Below, in pieces: positions 7,701 through 14,826 of a DNA stretch of 22,276 bases. Below the pieces are notes generated by a model. That model did no database searches. It saw only the letters and a program-made list of their open reading frames with translations, and was not told the DNA's origin. A program made the position numbers and the translations under genes. Positions within the stretch are counted from its first letter, which is position 1; each line of letters opens with the position of its first letter. Source of the stretch: a virus; the IMG/VR virus record IMGVR_UViG_3300013006_000141, positions 1-22,276 of that record; one strand, 5' to 3'.

Positions 7701-8310
7701 TAGCTCCAGGTATAATTTGTTCCCCGACCGACCTTAACGATGCCCCAATAAGTGTTGGCGGCTTTTCCTCAATACGAACAACCCGCCCATCCTTTGCCTT
7801 ACCAACCGCAAATCCAACACCCTTCTCTTTATCAAATCCAGATGACACAGTAAGAACGCCTTGCGCTTGAGCTTTACGAACAGCCTGCAACGCCTCTGGC
7901 TGAATCATGCCCTTCTTGATCGCTTCTTCGGTAGGAGCATAACCAGCGGATATAGACCCATCTGGTCTTGTCTCTGGAGGCAATGCCTCAAGAGCATCTG
8001 TTGCCTTTAGCAATGCTTCTTGTTGCGATAGTCCAGACTGAATGTTTTTATTTACCTCATTTGCTAGGAAATCAGCGCGTTCTGGTGCGTAAACATCAAG
8101 CGGATTTCCACCTTGTGCCACATAATCACGCTTGATTTGAGAAAGGTTATTCCTTTCCTCTGGAGATATTCTTAAGCCAAGTTCTGCCTGTTGTGTATCT
8201 GGAACAAACTCAATTGCCTCAGACTTGTCCGGTACAAATTCTATTGCTTGTTCGTCTGGAACAAATTCAAGCGCGGAATTACTGGCTGGTTGCTCAACGC
8301 TACTAGCCAT
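4729..8310 (-). CDS. Giant internal virion / DNA-ejection protein
   Basis: This is a 1193-aa protein, the largest in the window. The N-terminus (15-38) holds three FVPD motifs in tandem. A Gly/Ala-rich hydrophobic stretch at about 198-247 (ASAVAGSILGGVAGAPAGPV) could insert into membrane. Residues 510-560 are a coiled-coil-prone helix. A second hydrophobic region begins near 568 (ITLLSPLSLVKNPVFN), and a third spans about 785-875 with strands such as IPIVGPLTKAVIAPYTKTP and GIVGTVIGGTAAALYRAG, followed by IQYETQPPNTINMSG. That last arrangement recurs in phage internal-virion and polyvalent proteins that line the ejection channel. No enzymatic domain is seen; the muramidase is encoded separately next door. 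Role: ejected with the DNA to cross the envelope (inferred). Confidence 0.68.
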   Translation of the reverse strand: MASSVEQPASNSALEFVPDEQAIEFVPDKSEAIEFVPDTQQAELGLRISPEERNNLSQIKRDYVAQGGNPLDVYAPERADFLANEVNKNIQSGLSQQEALLKATDALEALPPETRPDGSISAGYAPTEEAIKKGMIQPEALQAVRKAQAQGVLTVSSGFDKEKGVGFAVGKAKDGRVVRIEEKPPTLIGASLRSVGEQIIPGASAVAGSILGGVAGAPAGPVGILAGGLAGGAAGFKAGEMGQAGLARILAGEQGYADYQRMREADIAMFPITTKSLEIATPMAVGAGLAGPTRAIDKFQQLLQPKAVPSLQAKPQPSEVIGAIEGQQPIRPGVVGEAGFEPGTVRPEFKMPEAPEGSKIAKTAERVLKSEKAPEPFKAEVALQPNTVRQNVPLGAIKSNLEDLTDDELNVIARRSITSSSYDDAERAGANAILAARQIDADPASAAINWDEFTKAASLAGVSLRNVREYLNTPAGYLATISKAAEAANRNIPKDVSDKVLKLFNASKNAKSELVKAEATYRSKLTEETAVIAENARRTAANAAAKLQKYSDNIFPKKILGETLPQGIQITLLSPLSLVKNPVFNVARAVGQLGVRSLANAGDAVLSFVAKQKAVLGGKTQEEIARAGQRTMAQSSLTTRGAMIRGAEKTKEAIRAFLGEGIPASSALAGEGVKGFTVFKSLAQAFTGKDMVTNAKGNIAFIDRVRKLTEGIIGLYTEPVGRTLTLGDVPARGFAEGRLLAQQAILAGKTPEEVIASVRFPTKAELKGISNEAAEATFQQDTKLTAVVGVVANAVKSIPIVGPLTKAVIAPYTKTPVNVVTDVVDVAVPGLAFSKSAYYAVKGDRKKSLEAAAKGIVGTVIGGTAAALYRAGVITGSASKSAKERGIQYETQPPNTINMSGLNRLLNGEDPAIQAGDEIKSYENFGYLGTIFNVYANVLSKNEGSGLLEDVLDVTLKGLPSVASYTLNQTFLKSTNTLLNAISKEDYDSYLESLYGTISSIPFPNTLQAFNKASRENMVDPKTDDSLQLFANVLKSKMPEFAREAIGAEELPLKRDMWGNPIKQTPEGANPFLYNFLDFTRSRVVPSDETNVALYKLWKETGNPNVLPSVPSRDVMDKKVTYRLDENQYSIYQEYVGQRRKALADNLFQSATFDGMDTDFKVKALEKAYERGAEDGKRQFLKYNRDYLTPKEK
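8197..8268 (-). repeat. Triple FVPD tandem motif (coding repeat)
   Basis: Three copies of E-F-V-P-D at residues 15-19, 24-28 and 34-38 of the 1193-aa protein, with spacing of 9 and 10 residues. Linkers are acidic or polar (EQAI, KSEAI). The codons differ between copies, so the motif is held at protein level rather than by recent DNA duplication. A fourth FVPD is in the next gene at 4587-4598. Confidence 0.85.
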
Positions 8311-8315
8311 ATTTA

Positions 8316-9053
8316 TTATTTCGGTCTCTTAAATGTTCCTGCGCGTCCACCAATAATTACTCTGTCACCTTCTTTTACGCCAGCCTTTAATGCATCTTCT
8401 GGAGTATTGTATTGAGGAATACTACCCTGGGTGGCTTGTTGTTGCCCTGCTGGCTGTGGTGTTTGCTGTTGAGGAGTAGGTTTTGTTATAGAAGGCATTC
8501 CGTAGCTTTGAGGCATTTGATTATCTTTTAATGCCTGCATTTGAATCCCAGCAACATTGCGCCTTTGTTCTGTTTCCATTATCTTCTTTTCAATATCTTT
8601 TTCTTGCTCTGAATATGGCTTTCCAAACAATGCACCAGGTAAGAAATCTGGACCAGGCTTTACATTTCCACCAGCTTGAGCGGCTTGAATATCTTTCTTC
8701 TTTTGAAGATTTGTTTCAAGTTCAACTTCTGCTTTTGCCATATCAGCCTGATGCTTTGTAAACTTTCTGGATTGTTCGAGTTCCCAATCAACCTGACGTT
8801 GCTTCGCCCATTGCATTTTCTGTTCCGGTGGCAATGCCTTAAATGGAATTGATTCTCCGTTCACATCAATCTTGAAATCCTCAAAAGGCAAAACTTGGCG
8901 TTGCGATGTTTGTTCCCTTGATGCTGCATCTTCTTCGTATCTTTTTAATTGAGCCTGTTGAAGCTGTTCACCCAATGAAGCCCTACGCAATGCATCTTGA
9001 TCACCAAAAGTTTGAGGATACATCTGCGCCAAATCTAAAGTAATTTTACCCAT
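8316..9053 (-). CDS. Internal virion protein, coiled-coil
   Basis: This is a 245-aa protein, mostly charged helix: residues 20-60 and 95-185 are coiled-coil-prone with many Gln, Lys and Glu (EQLQQAQLKRYEEDAASR, EKDIEKKIMETEQRRN). A Pro/Gln linker follows (PTPQQQTPQPAGQQQ). The end is a small conserved-looking module, YNTPEDALKAGVKEGDRVIIGGRAGTF, of the 'edA-x-x-AGxK-GD' kind seen at the tails of podovirus internal proteins. It has a strong Shine-Dalgarno (AAGGAG, 6 nt before the ATG) and lies 5 nt before the giant ejection gene. It is likely a component of the same internal complex; assignment rests on composition, size and position. Confidence 0.6.
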   Translation of the reverse strand: MGKITLDLAQMYPQTFGDQDALRRASLGEQLQQAQLKRYEEDAASREQTSQRQVLPFEDFKIDVNGESIPFKALPPEQKMQWAKQRQVDWELEQSRKFTKHQADMAKAEVELETNLQKKKDIQAAQAGGNVKPGPDFLPGALFGKPYSEQEKDIEKKIMETEQRRNVAGIQMQALKDNQMPQSYGMPSITKPTPQQQTPQPAGQQQATQGSIPQYNTPEDALKAGVKEGDRVIIGGRAGTFKRPK

Positions 9054-9061
9054 AAATCTCC

Positions 9062-11020
9062 TTAAATGCTTATGTTAGGTATCAACGATCCAATTCCAGA
9101 TGCAATCGCACCAAACTGTTGCGCACCCGAAGGCTGACTTGCAACTGCTCTGCTATAGGCACCATAAGTATTGGCAGTATAATCAGCAAGAGTATTGTAA
9201 ATGCCTGTGGCATTCTGCGCACCCATAAATCCAGCATTAGGATTAACATATCCGTATGGATTTGCAGCAGAAGATCCAGCCTGGAATTGCCCTGTCTGCT
9301 GTGGCTGTGAAGCCGCAAGGTAGTTGTTAAGCATGCCCTGCTGTTGTCCCAAACGCTGTGATGCCAAGTTGTACATTGTCGGACCGCCAGCAATAAAGCC
9401 TTGGGCGGCACCAAGACGAGATTGTTCAAGCGCATTGCGAAGTCCAAGATCGCGGGCTGCGGCTGCTCCTGTTGTCTCTCCAGAGCCAAGGAAAGCAGAA
9501 GCCGCACCATAACGTGCAAGCTTGCGTTGTTCGCCAGCCGCGCCGATCTGCGCTGCTTCCTGTACTGCAGGTCCAAGACCCTGTATGTTCCCACGGGCTG
9601 TTTGCGCTCCACGGATGGCCTGTTCGTAACCACGCCGTTCTTCGGCTCCTAAAGTCGAACCAAGACGAAGCTGATTGAGTGCCTCCTGTTCGATCTGATT
9701 GCGAAGGTCTTCAGTCTGCTTTGTCGTTGTCGCTCCAAGCGGAGTCTCGGCCATTGTCTGGTACTGCTTGGAAAGACCCCGAACAGTCGCACCAATCGTT
9801 GGATCAATGCTTTCAATTTGAGCAATTGTGCGCTCCTCAGGAAGACGGAGTGTTTCCCTAAACTTTGAAATGGAATTTGCTGCCTGCTGACCGCTTATTG
9901 GCTGATAATTGTTATAAAGATTCTGCGCTTCGAGTGTGTCCTTTTGAGCAGAGGCAAGCTGAGTATTTAGATTATCAATCGTTTTCTGTGCATCAGCCCT
10001 GCGCTTATCACCGGCAGGAAGATCGGTTAGGAACTTGTTCGCCTGTGAAATCTGGCTTTGTAAATCTATGGTCGCCGCAGTACCAATATCATAAAGGCTT
10101 TTATATTGGTTCTTTCTGGCTGTATTGATGTCGTTAAGAATCTGATCATCTGTTACCTGGACATTCAGCTTCCCAGCAAGCCCGCCGGTTTGCATGACAT
10201 TATCACCGCGCAAAGCCTCTAGTCCGGTTGAAAGTCTTGCTGTTCCAGCAACATTCTTGGCCTCATTCAGCCCAAGGTCGGACAGGCCAAACCTAGAAAA
10301 TGATTCAATATACTTTGGAGTGGCTTGGTTGGCTTCGGCAACAAGCCTAGCCAATTTATCCTGCTCAACAAAGAACTTGCCCTGCTCGCTCTGCCTTTGC
10401 GATCCCTTGGCAGTCTGCCCTATTCTGGCTTCCTGCCTCTTGACAAGTTCCTGCTGGTTTCTGATTGCGTCAATTGCATCAATCGCCTGTTGCGAGTTGG
10501 CAATGATTTGCTTCCCGCCTTGACCAAGATCCTTGGAGTCAAAATCACGAACCTGTTTGGCTAAAGATTGCAGAGATGCATAATCTTTTGCATTTATGTT
10601 ATCAGCACCAACAGACCTAATCGAAGCCAATGCATTTGAATAATTATTTACTGCCTGTGTAAAGCTTCCTGCTTCTGCTCCAACTTGAATCTTTGGCAAT
10701 TCATATTGATATTTTTGTGTTGCGGCATTGAAATCAATGATCCCCCTCTTGGAGGTATATGCGGCAGGGTCAAGCTTGTAGATGTCTTTGATTACATCGG
10801 CCTGTGCCTTTGTTTCGTTGAATCTTCCCCTGGAAACATATTTATCTAAATCTGTAAGACCAAGCGCAGCATACTTGTCTTTGCTGGAAGTAACATCGCT
10901 TGCTACTGGCTTTTGAGCCTGATAAACCAACACGCCCTTCTTGTCAGCTTCGTAAACCTTCCCGTCTGGATTCGTTACGATTGTTCCAGGTGGATAGTAG
11001 GGATTCGCAGTAGTAGCCAT
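9062..11020 (-). CDS. Large internal virion / ejection-type protein, Gln/Ala-rich helical
   Basis: This is a 652-aa protein. A short N-terminal segment (YPPGTIVTNPDGKVYEADKK) is beta-like. The rest is dominated by long amphipathic helices rich in Ala, Gln and Asn, for example 195-235 (QELVKRQEARIGQTAKGSQR) and 310-370 (ISQANKFLTDLPAGDKRRAD). A Gly/Ala/Arg-rich area follows at about 470-560 (AARDLGLRNALEQSRLGAAQ), and the end (after 590) is low-complexity with many Gly, Tyr and Asn. No catalytic motif or signal peptide is seen, consistent with a protein packaged in the capsid. It follows a Pro-rich 152-aa protein by a single nucleotide and precedes two further internal-type proteins. Confidence 0.62.
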   Translation of the reverse strand: MATTANPYYPPGTIVTNPDGKVYEADKKGVLVYQAQKPVASDVTSSKDKYAALGLTDLDKYVSRGRFNETKAQADVIKDIYKLDPAAYTSKRGIIDFNAATQKYQYELPKIQVGAEAGSFTQAVNNYSNALASIRSVGADNINAKDYASLQSLAKQVRDFDSKDLGQGGKQIIANSQQAIDAIDAIRNQQELVKRQEARIGQTAKGSQRQSEQGKFFVEQDKLARLVAEANQATPKYIESFSRFGLSDLGLNEAKNVAGTARLSTGLEALRGDNVMQTGGLAGKLNVQVTDDQILNDINTARKNQYKSLYDIGTAATIDLQSQISQANKFLTDLPAGDKRRADAQKTIDNLNTQLASAQKDTLEAQNLYNNYQPISGQQAANSISKFRETLRLPEERTIAQIESIDPTIGATVRGLSKQYQTMAETPLGATTTKQTEDLRNQIEQEALNQLRLGSTLGAEERRGYEQAIRGAQTARGNIQGLGPAVQEAAQIGAAGEQRKLARYGAASAFLGSGETTGAAAARDLGLRNALEQSRLGAAQGFIAGGPTMYNLASQRLGQQQGMLNNYLAASQPQQTGQFQAGSSAANPYGYVNPNAGFMGAQNATGIYNTLADYTANTYGAYSRAVASQPSGAQQFGAIASGIGSLIPNISI

Positions 11021-11021
11021 A

Positions 11022-11480
11022 TTAAATTATTCCCGTCCTTGGGATGCCTTTCAGATAGTCAACCGGAGCAACGCCTTGGTTCTGCTGAACTTCCTGCGGT
11101 ACTGCACTCATAGGAGACTGACCATAAAGACGGGCAAACTGAATCGCTGCCTGCTGACCCAATCCCTGCTGTGTGGCAAATGCATTTGGAGACATTTCAA
11201 ACTGACGGCGCATAGCTTCGAGTGAACGCTGTGGGCCAAGTTCACGCTCGACCTGTAGTCCAGCCTGGGCTGCTTTCTGCAAGTCCAAAGCCGACATCTG
11301 GCGTTCTAGTTCGCGCTGGCGAGGCATATACTTCTCGCGCAGGTTCTGCTCAAGTTTAGCCACATCTGGCTGTGTCGCAATGTAAGTCTCAAGGGATGAC
11401 CTGTAGAAAAGATCATTGGCCTTTGACGCATCCACCGGATTGGGAGGAGGCGGAGGTGCAGGAATGGACGGCGATCCCAT
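11022..11480 (-). CDS. Pro-rich N-terminus helical virion protein
   Basis: This is a 152-aa protein starting MGSPSIPAPPPPPNP, a polyproline lead, followed by a long Gln/Arg/Glu-rich helix (QPDVAKLEQNLREKYMPRQR and RELERQMSALDLQKAAQAG) and a Gln-rich tail. Small proteins with a PPPPP lead and a 'QR-x-LE-x-Q' helix occur next to internal virion proteins in podovirus-type phages. Its start overlaps the upstream stop as TAATG. I take it as a minor structural or ejection-complex component; no domain is recognised with certainty. Confidence 0.58.
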   Translation of the reverse strand: MGSPSIPAPPPPPNPVDASKANDLFYRSSLETYIATQPDVAKLEQNLREKYMPRQRELERQMSALDLQKAAQAGLQVERELGPQRSLEAMRRQFEMSPNAFATQQGLGQQAAIQFARLYGQSPMSAVPQEVQQNQGVAPVDYLKGIPRTGII

Positions 11481-11848
11481 TAGCGAAATGCCTTTCTCAT
11501 AAACTTCATGTAATCATACTCCTTTGGTTTACCGGAACGGTTGAAAGTGATCCGCTTGCGAGGACCGAAACGCTCCGCCAAGAGCAACAGCAAGCACTTC
11601 AAGGATTTAGCACCTTTTGAGGAGATCGTCAAGTCCACAAAGACATTCTCGCCATCTTCGCTATGCACATAATGATCAGGCTTTTGCCCATCCTTTACGC
11701 ACCTAGCCAGAGCTACTCCTACTATGCCATCTTCATCTCTCACAATACCAACCATCCCCTGCTTCTCAAACCATCCAAACCATTCAGCTAGGTTGTGCCA
11801 CATGCCCTCCGGAACACCGCTTTTCTCGATGTATTCAATAGCTGTCAT
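11480..11848 (-). CDS. Hypothetical protein, possible GNAT-like fold
   Basis: This is a 122-aa protein. The order of elements is a helix (AIEYIEKSGVPEGMWHNLAEWF), a strand hairpin (MVGIVRDEDGIVGVALARCV), another strand (NVFVDLTISS), then a helix (GAKSLKCLLLLLAERFG) and a final strand region (RKRITFNRSGKPKEYDY). That strand-strand-helix order with 'G-x-x-LKCLLLLL' is reminiscent of GNAT acetyltransferases, and phages carry GNAT-like proteins at this kind of position. The acetyl-CoA pyrophosphate loop (R/Q-x-x-G-x-G/A) is not clear, so activity is uncertain. It starts one base after the upstream stop and is translationally linked to the downstream gene. Confidence 0.55.
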   Translation of the reverse strand: MTAIEYIEKSGVPEGMWHNLAEWFGWFEKQGMVGIVRDEDGIVGVALARCVKDGQKPDHYVHSEDGENVFVDLTISSKGAKSLKCLLLLLAERFGPRKRITFNRSGKPKEYDYMKFMRKAFR

Positions 11849-11849
11849 G

Positions 11850-12080
11850 TCACCAATTTTTGCATGACCACCACCGAGCCGATAATTTACTTGGTGGTTT
11901 TGAGTCGCATTGATGCCTAGCCCTAAAGCTACGCCTGCGAGCAGGATTGTCCTTCTTAATCTTCATGTCAGGATCGCCGTATCGGATTGTCTTGGACTGA
12001 CCATTCTGACAGGCTCGCACAACAAACTTCTTGCGCTCGCCAGGTGTGCGCCTTGGACTATTGCAAGGTAATTCGCTCAT
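11850..12080 (-). CDS. Small basic, cysteine-containing phage protein
   Basis: This is a 76-aa, strongly basic protein. The region from SPRRTPGERKKFVVRAC to the end SARWWSCKNW contains three or four spaced Cys residues, a 'RYGDPDMKIKKDNPARRRSFRARH' core and a final W-S-C-K-x-W. This pattern recurs in short phage and metagenome proteins of unknown function that sit near structural genes. The Cys/His spread (C24 or so, H-x-C, W-S-C) could bind a metal and the basic charge could bind nucleic acid; both are inference. The ATG overlaps the tail-hub stop as ATGA. Confidence 0.7.
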   Translation of the reverse strand: MSELPCNSPRRTPGERKKFVVRACQNGQSKTIRYGDPDMKIKKDNPARRRSFRARHQCDSKPPSKLSARWWSCKNW

Positions 12081-14005
12081 AGTGATTTCTGAATTTCAAT
12101 CGTATCCGGATTGGCAGCAGCCGTGATCTGGCGAATAGCCATTTTATTTGCAACAGAAGCAATCTTGATATTCAATAATCGCCATTTTTGGTATTTGCGC
12201 AGATCGCTTGCAAGCCTCTTTTTAACTGATGTCGGAAGAGTTGCTGGCAAAGCAAATTCAAGCGTAAGCGCAGAACTTGATATGTTTAGGTTTGGCTGGA
12301 CATCAACATCGCCAACATCGGTATCACGCTGGATGGATATGGTTGTATCCGTAGAAAAAGAATCGTCAAATATAACCTCAAAATGGCTTCCATATTTTAT
12401 GGCAAATGGATCTCCAAAGTTAAAGTCTTTTGTACGGACATATGACTCGTAATCAAATACGCCGGTTGATGTGGTTGTGGTTGTTCCAGATGTCGTGGTG
12501 TAAACCCCATAATCACGATAATCAGCAGATGTAACCTGAGCCGGAGTCTTGTATCCGCTATATCTTGTAATTTGGCCGGTTGTCAATTTCATCATCAACC
12601 TCAAGCCTTGATCCTGAAAATTTGCTAGTGCAAATTGCATTACATTCGGAGTCCATGTTCCCTCAAATGCGCCCAGCGTTGTGTTGTAAACAATGATTGT
12701 ATCATTGTAATCATTTGATTCTGTTGGTACGGCAAGAAAATACCTGTTATCGTAAAAGTGAGCAGTAGCTATTCCTATCTTTGCCACATTGATTTCTTGA
12801 ATGACATTCTTTATTACTTCAGATAGTGGAAGGCCAACAGATGTGAAATCGTCTGCCGTGGATCTTACAAGGGATCTAATTCCGTCATCCGAAAGAAAGA
12901 ATATGTCGCTGTTTACCTGGACGGCAGATCCTTCCGCAACGCATCCTGTATTGTTTGAAATTAACTGAACAGTCCAATCGGCTGCGGTGGTTGCATCCGG
13001 AGGAATTGTTACTTGGAATATGCGCCTCTTTTTAAATACAATAATTCTGTTTTGATAGTATTGAACAATTGCAGTTATCTCGTCTCCATCATCTGCATTT
13101 ACAACAATGCTATTGGATGCATCCCAAATTGATGCGTCAAGAATATCGGATGCGTAAAGTGTGTTTCGTTTGCTTGCTGATCCAACTCCAAATAATCTAT
13201 TACCAGTATTTATTAAAAGCCTTAAATCTAACGGAGGAGGGCTAACCGTTGCGGTGGCTATTGCTCCAGATCCATTTCCAATAATTGTAACTGTAGGCGC
13301 GCCAGAATAACCAGATCCTCCGTCAACTACAGTAACGCCAGTAACAGCACCACCAGCAACAGTTGTAATTAAGGTTGGTAATGCTCCACCCCAATCTGGT
13401 CCTGTCACAACTGCCGTTGCGCTGGTATATCCACTGCCTGCCGTAGTTACGGTTATTGCCCTAACTTTACCAGCTTGTCTTGTTGCAATATCTCCATCAT
13501 AATAGTAAAGCGCGCCATCCGAATCAGCCATATACATCTTGTCGTTAAATTGAGCCATGCTTACTTTTGCGTCAAAGCTGGTTGAAAATCCGTCAGCCCA
13601 TTTTTGCGCTTCATTATTCCATGTTCTTGTAGCTCCAGTTAAATTATCCCATATTTCTTCAATTCTGTGTGGTCCAGTATTCCCGTCAGAATTAATCGCT
13701 GTTCCGTTTGAATTGATTGTATAAAGTTTTCCTTGAATTACTGCAACAAGCCTTTCGGTTTGCGCTGTATCGTAGTATCGCATTCCGCCAATTGATCCCT
13801 CTTGGCTAGTTGCGGATGTGCTAAAACTTGCAACTCCCTTGCGTGTTTCAAGGCTACCCTTTGGAGATAGGGTCATGTTTACTAATTGCTGAACTTGATT
13901 TTCAGCCAATAGATCAGATTGCAAACCGCTGGCTTGGCCTCCGGCAAAACTCCGGATTCCGTCAAACGCCAGAAGATCGTCTAAATTGTCCGAGTAGTAC
14001 GGCAC
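12077..14005 (-). CDS. Tail hub / nozzle-type structural protein (P22 gp10 / T7 gp12-like architecture)
   Basis: This is a 642-aa, beta-rich protein starting from GTG with a strong Shine-Dalgarno (AAAGGAG). The opening (ENQVQQLVNMTLSPKGSLET) is the usual 'N-x-x-LS-x-x-G-x-L-x-x-R-x-G' lead of podovirus tail-hub proteins. Repeated strand pairs such as RLVAVIQGKLYTINSNG, KMYMADSDGALYYYDG, RLFGVGSASKRNTLYASD and NRIIVFKKRRIFQVT look like propeller blades. Residues 183-256 hold an inserted pair of GSGY repeats. The C-terminal third (KDFNFGDPFAIKYGSHFEVIFDD) is another beta sandwich. It directly follows the adaptor gene, as in short-tailed phages. The architecture is visible; homology to a named protein is inferred. 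Confidence 0.7.
   Translation of the reverse strand: MPYYSDNLDDLLAFDGIRSFAGGQASGLQSDLLAENQVQQLVNMTLSPKGSLETRKGVASFSTSATSQEGSIGGMRYYDTAQTERLVAVIQGKLYTINSNGTAINSDGNTGPHRIEEIWDNLTGATRTWNNEAQKWADGFSTSFDAKVSMAQFNDKMYMADSDGALYYYDGDIATRQAGKVRAITVTTAGSGYTSATAVVTGPDWGGALPTLITTVAGGAVTGVTVVDGGSGYSGAPTVTIIGNGSGAIATATVSPPPLDLRLLINTGNRLFGVGSASKRNTLYASDILDASIWDASNSIVVNADDGDEITAIVQYYQNRIIVFKKRRIFQVTIPPDATTAADWTVQLISNNTGCVAEGSAVQVNSDIFFLSDDGIRSLVRSTADDFTSVGLPLSEVIKNVIQEINVAKIGIATAHFYDNRYFLAVPTESNDYNDTIIVYNTTLGAFEGTWTPNVMQFALANFQDQGLRLMMKLTTGQITRYSGYKTPAQVTSADYRDYGVYTTTSGTTTTTSTGVFDYESYVRTKDFNFGDPFAIKYGSHFEVIFDDSFSTDTTISIQRDTDVGDVDVQPNLNISSSALTLEFALPATLPTSVKKRLASDLRKYQKWRLLNIKIASVANKMAIRQITAAANPDTIEIQKSL
13238..13459 (-). 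repeat. GSGY beta-repeat insertion inside the tail-hub gene
   Basis: Residues 183-256 of the tail-hub protein contain two related units: ITVTTAGSGYTSATAVVTG and VTVVDGGSGYSGAPTVTIIG, each followed by a Gly-rich turn. 'T(V/I)xxGGSGYxxAPTVTIxG' is a recurrent module in phage tail and adhesin proteins. It interrupts the flanking blade-like strands. Confidence 0.75.
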
Positions 14006-14015
14006 AATGACTCCT

Positions 14016-14714
14016 TTAGGCCGAGAACATTTCTTCGATGGTTAGTTCGCCAAGGCTTTGAGGGGTAATCTGCTTTATCCCACCAACCTGGCTCAATTCG
14101 TAATTAGCCATTGCAGCAAGATCTGTATTTGCAGTCTGCGTGATAGCCTGTGCCTTGGCATACTGGCGTTCACGCTCCAGAGCATCGGCATGAGTTAGTG
14201 CAAGAACCAAGTGATGCACATGAGGCAAGCGAAGTTCGTCATCCAAGGCAGCTTGAGATGGAGGAAAGTCAACAATGATGTTTGTGCGTGTAAGGCATTT
14301 AAGTTTTTCAACAACTCGCAATGGAATAGTTCCGCTTGTCGCAAGCCTTGGGTAAAGATTCAATTCTGCAACTCCGCTGCTGTTGCGCCCCGTGAAGTGA
14401 TATGTGTCCGGATCTCCGGTACGGGCATCGTCAAGTAATCCTGGGTCTTGGCTGATGATTGTTGCCAAGTCAATTGGATCAACCTCCGCATCGTTGTATG
14501 CAACGGAAAGAGGTGTTTCTACATTTGTACCTAAAGTAATAAGGCGGGTTGTTCCGACAGAATAGGTCGAATTTGTAACAGTCTCGCGCCAAGGGGCAAA
14601 GTCCCATACACGCCGATAGGCCAGACTTGCTGCTTTCTGTAGAAAGGTAAGAGTATCCGAGTCGGTCTTCCCGACCTTCTCACCGGCGTATTGCGCAATT
14701 TCAGATAGTGTCAT
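14016..14714 (-). CDS. Head-tail adaptor protein (podovirus type)
   Basis: This is a 232-aa protein. The N-terminal helical pair MTLSEIAQYAGEKVG...FLQKAASLAYRRVWDFAPWRE is the signature opening of short-tailed-phage adaptor (connector, tail-tubular-A-like) proteins, in which the 'N/S-x-AY+-x-W-x-x-x-PW' motif contacts the portal ring. A central beta part (VGTTRLITLGTNVETPLSV, VAELNLYPRLATSG, PLRVVEKLKCL) is followed by a C-terminal helix (HVHHLVLALTHADALERERQY). It precedes the tail-hub gene by 10 nt, which is the expected order. Role: joins portal to tail after DNA packaging. The motif is seen; the function is by family analogy. Confidence 0.75.
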   Translation of the reverse strand: MTLSEIAQYAGEKVGKTDSDTLTFLQKAASLAYRRVWDFAPWRETVTNSTYSVGTTRLITLGTNVETPLSVAYNDAEVDPIDLATIISQDPGLLDDARTGDPDTYHFTGRNSSGVAELNLYPRLATSGTIPLRVVEKLKCLTRTNIIVDFPPSQAALDDELRLPHVHHLVLALTHADALERERQYAKAQAITQTANTDLAAMANYELSQVGGIKQITPQSLGELTIEEMFSA

Positions 14715-14719
14715 TTATC

Positions 14720-14821
14720 TTATGATTGATTCACAATGGATGATGGGTCAATCTCATTGTTATTTTCATCAAAATATTTAACTTCCCTTGTCTCACAATT
14801 TGATTCAATTCTTGCAATCAT
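14720..14821 (-). CDS. 33-aa microprotein between fibre and adaptor genes
   Basis: This short frame starts at ATG 14821, 5 nt after the fibre stop, and ends 5 nt before the adaptor start. It fills exactly the only gap here. The peptide begins MIARIESNCETREVKYFDEN and ends in a polar stretch, SSIVNQS. It is charged, with one Cys. The tight fit and codon use like its neighbours favour translation; function unknown. Confidence 0.5.
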   Translation of the reverse strand: MIARIESNCETREVKYFDENNNEIDPSSIVNQS

Positions 14822-14826
14822 ATTTA

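Noticed and set aside
9082-9633. 183-codon minus-strand frame within the 652-aa ejection-type gene
   Set aside because: It is out of frame with a longer gene that continues through it, and the product is low-complexity Leu/Arg with no motif.
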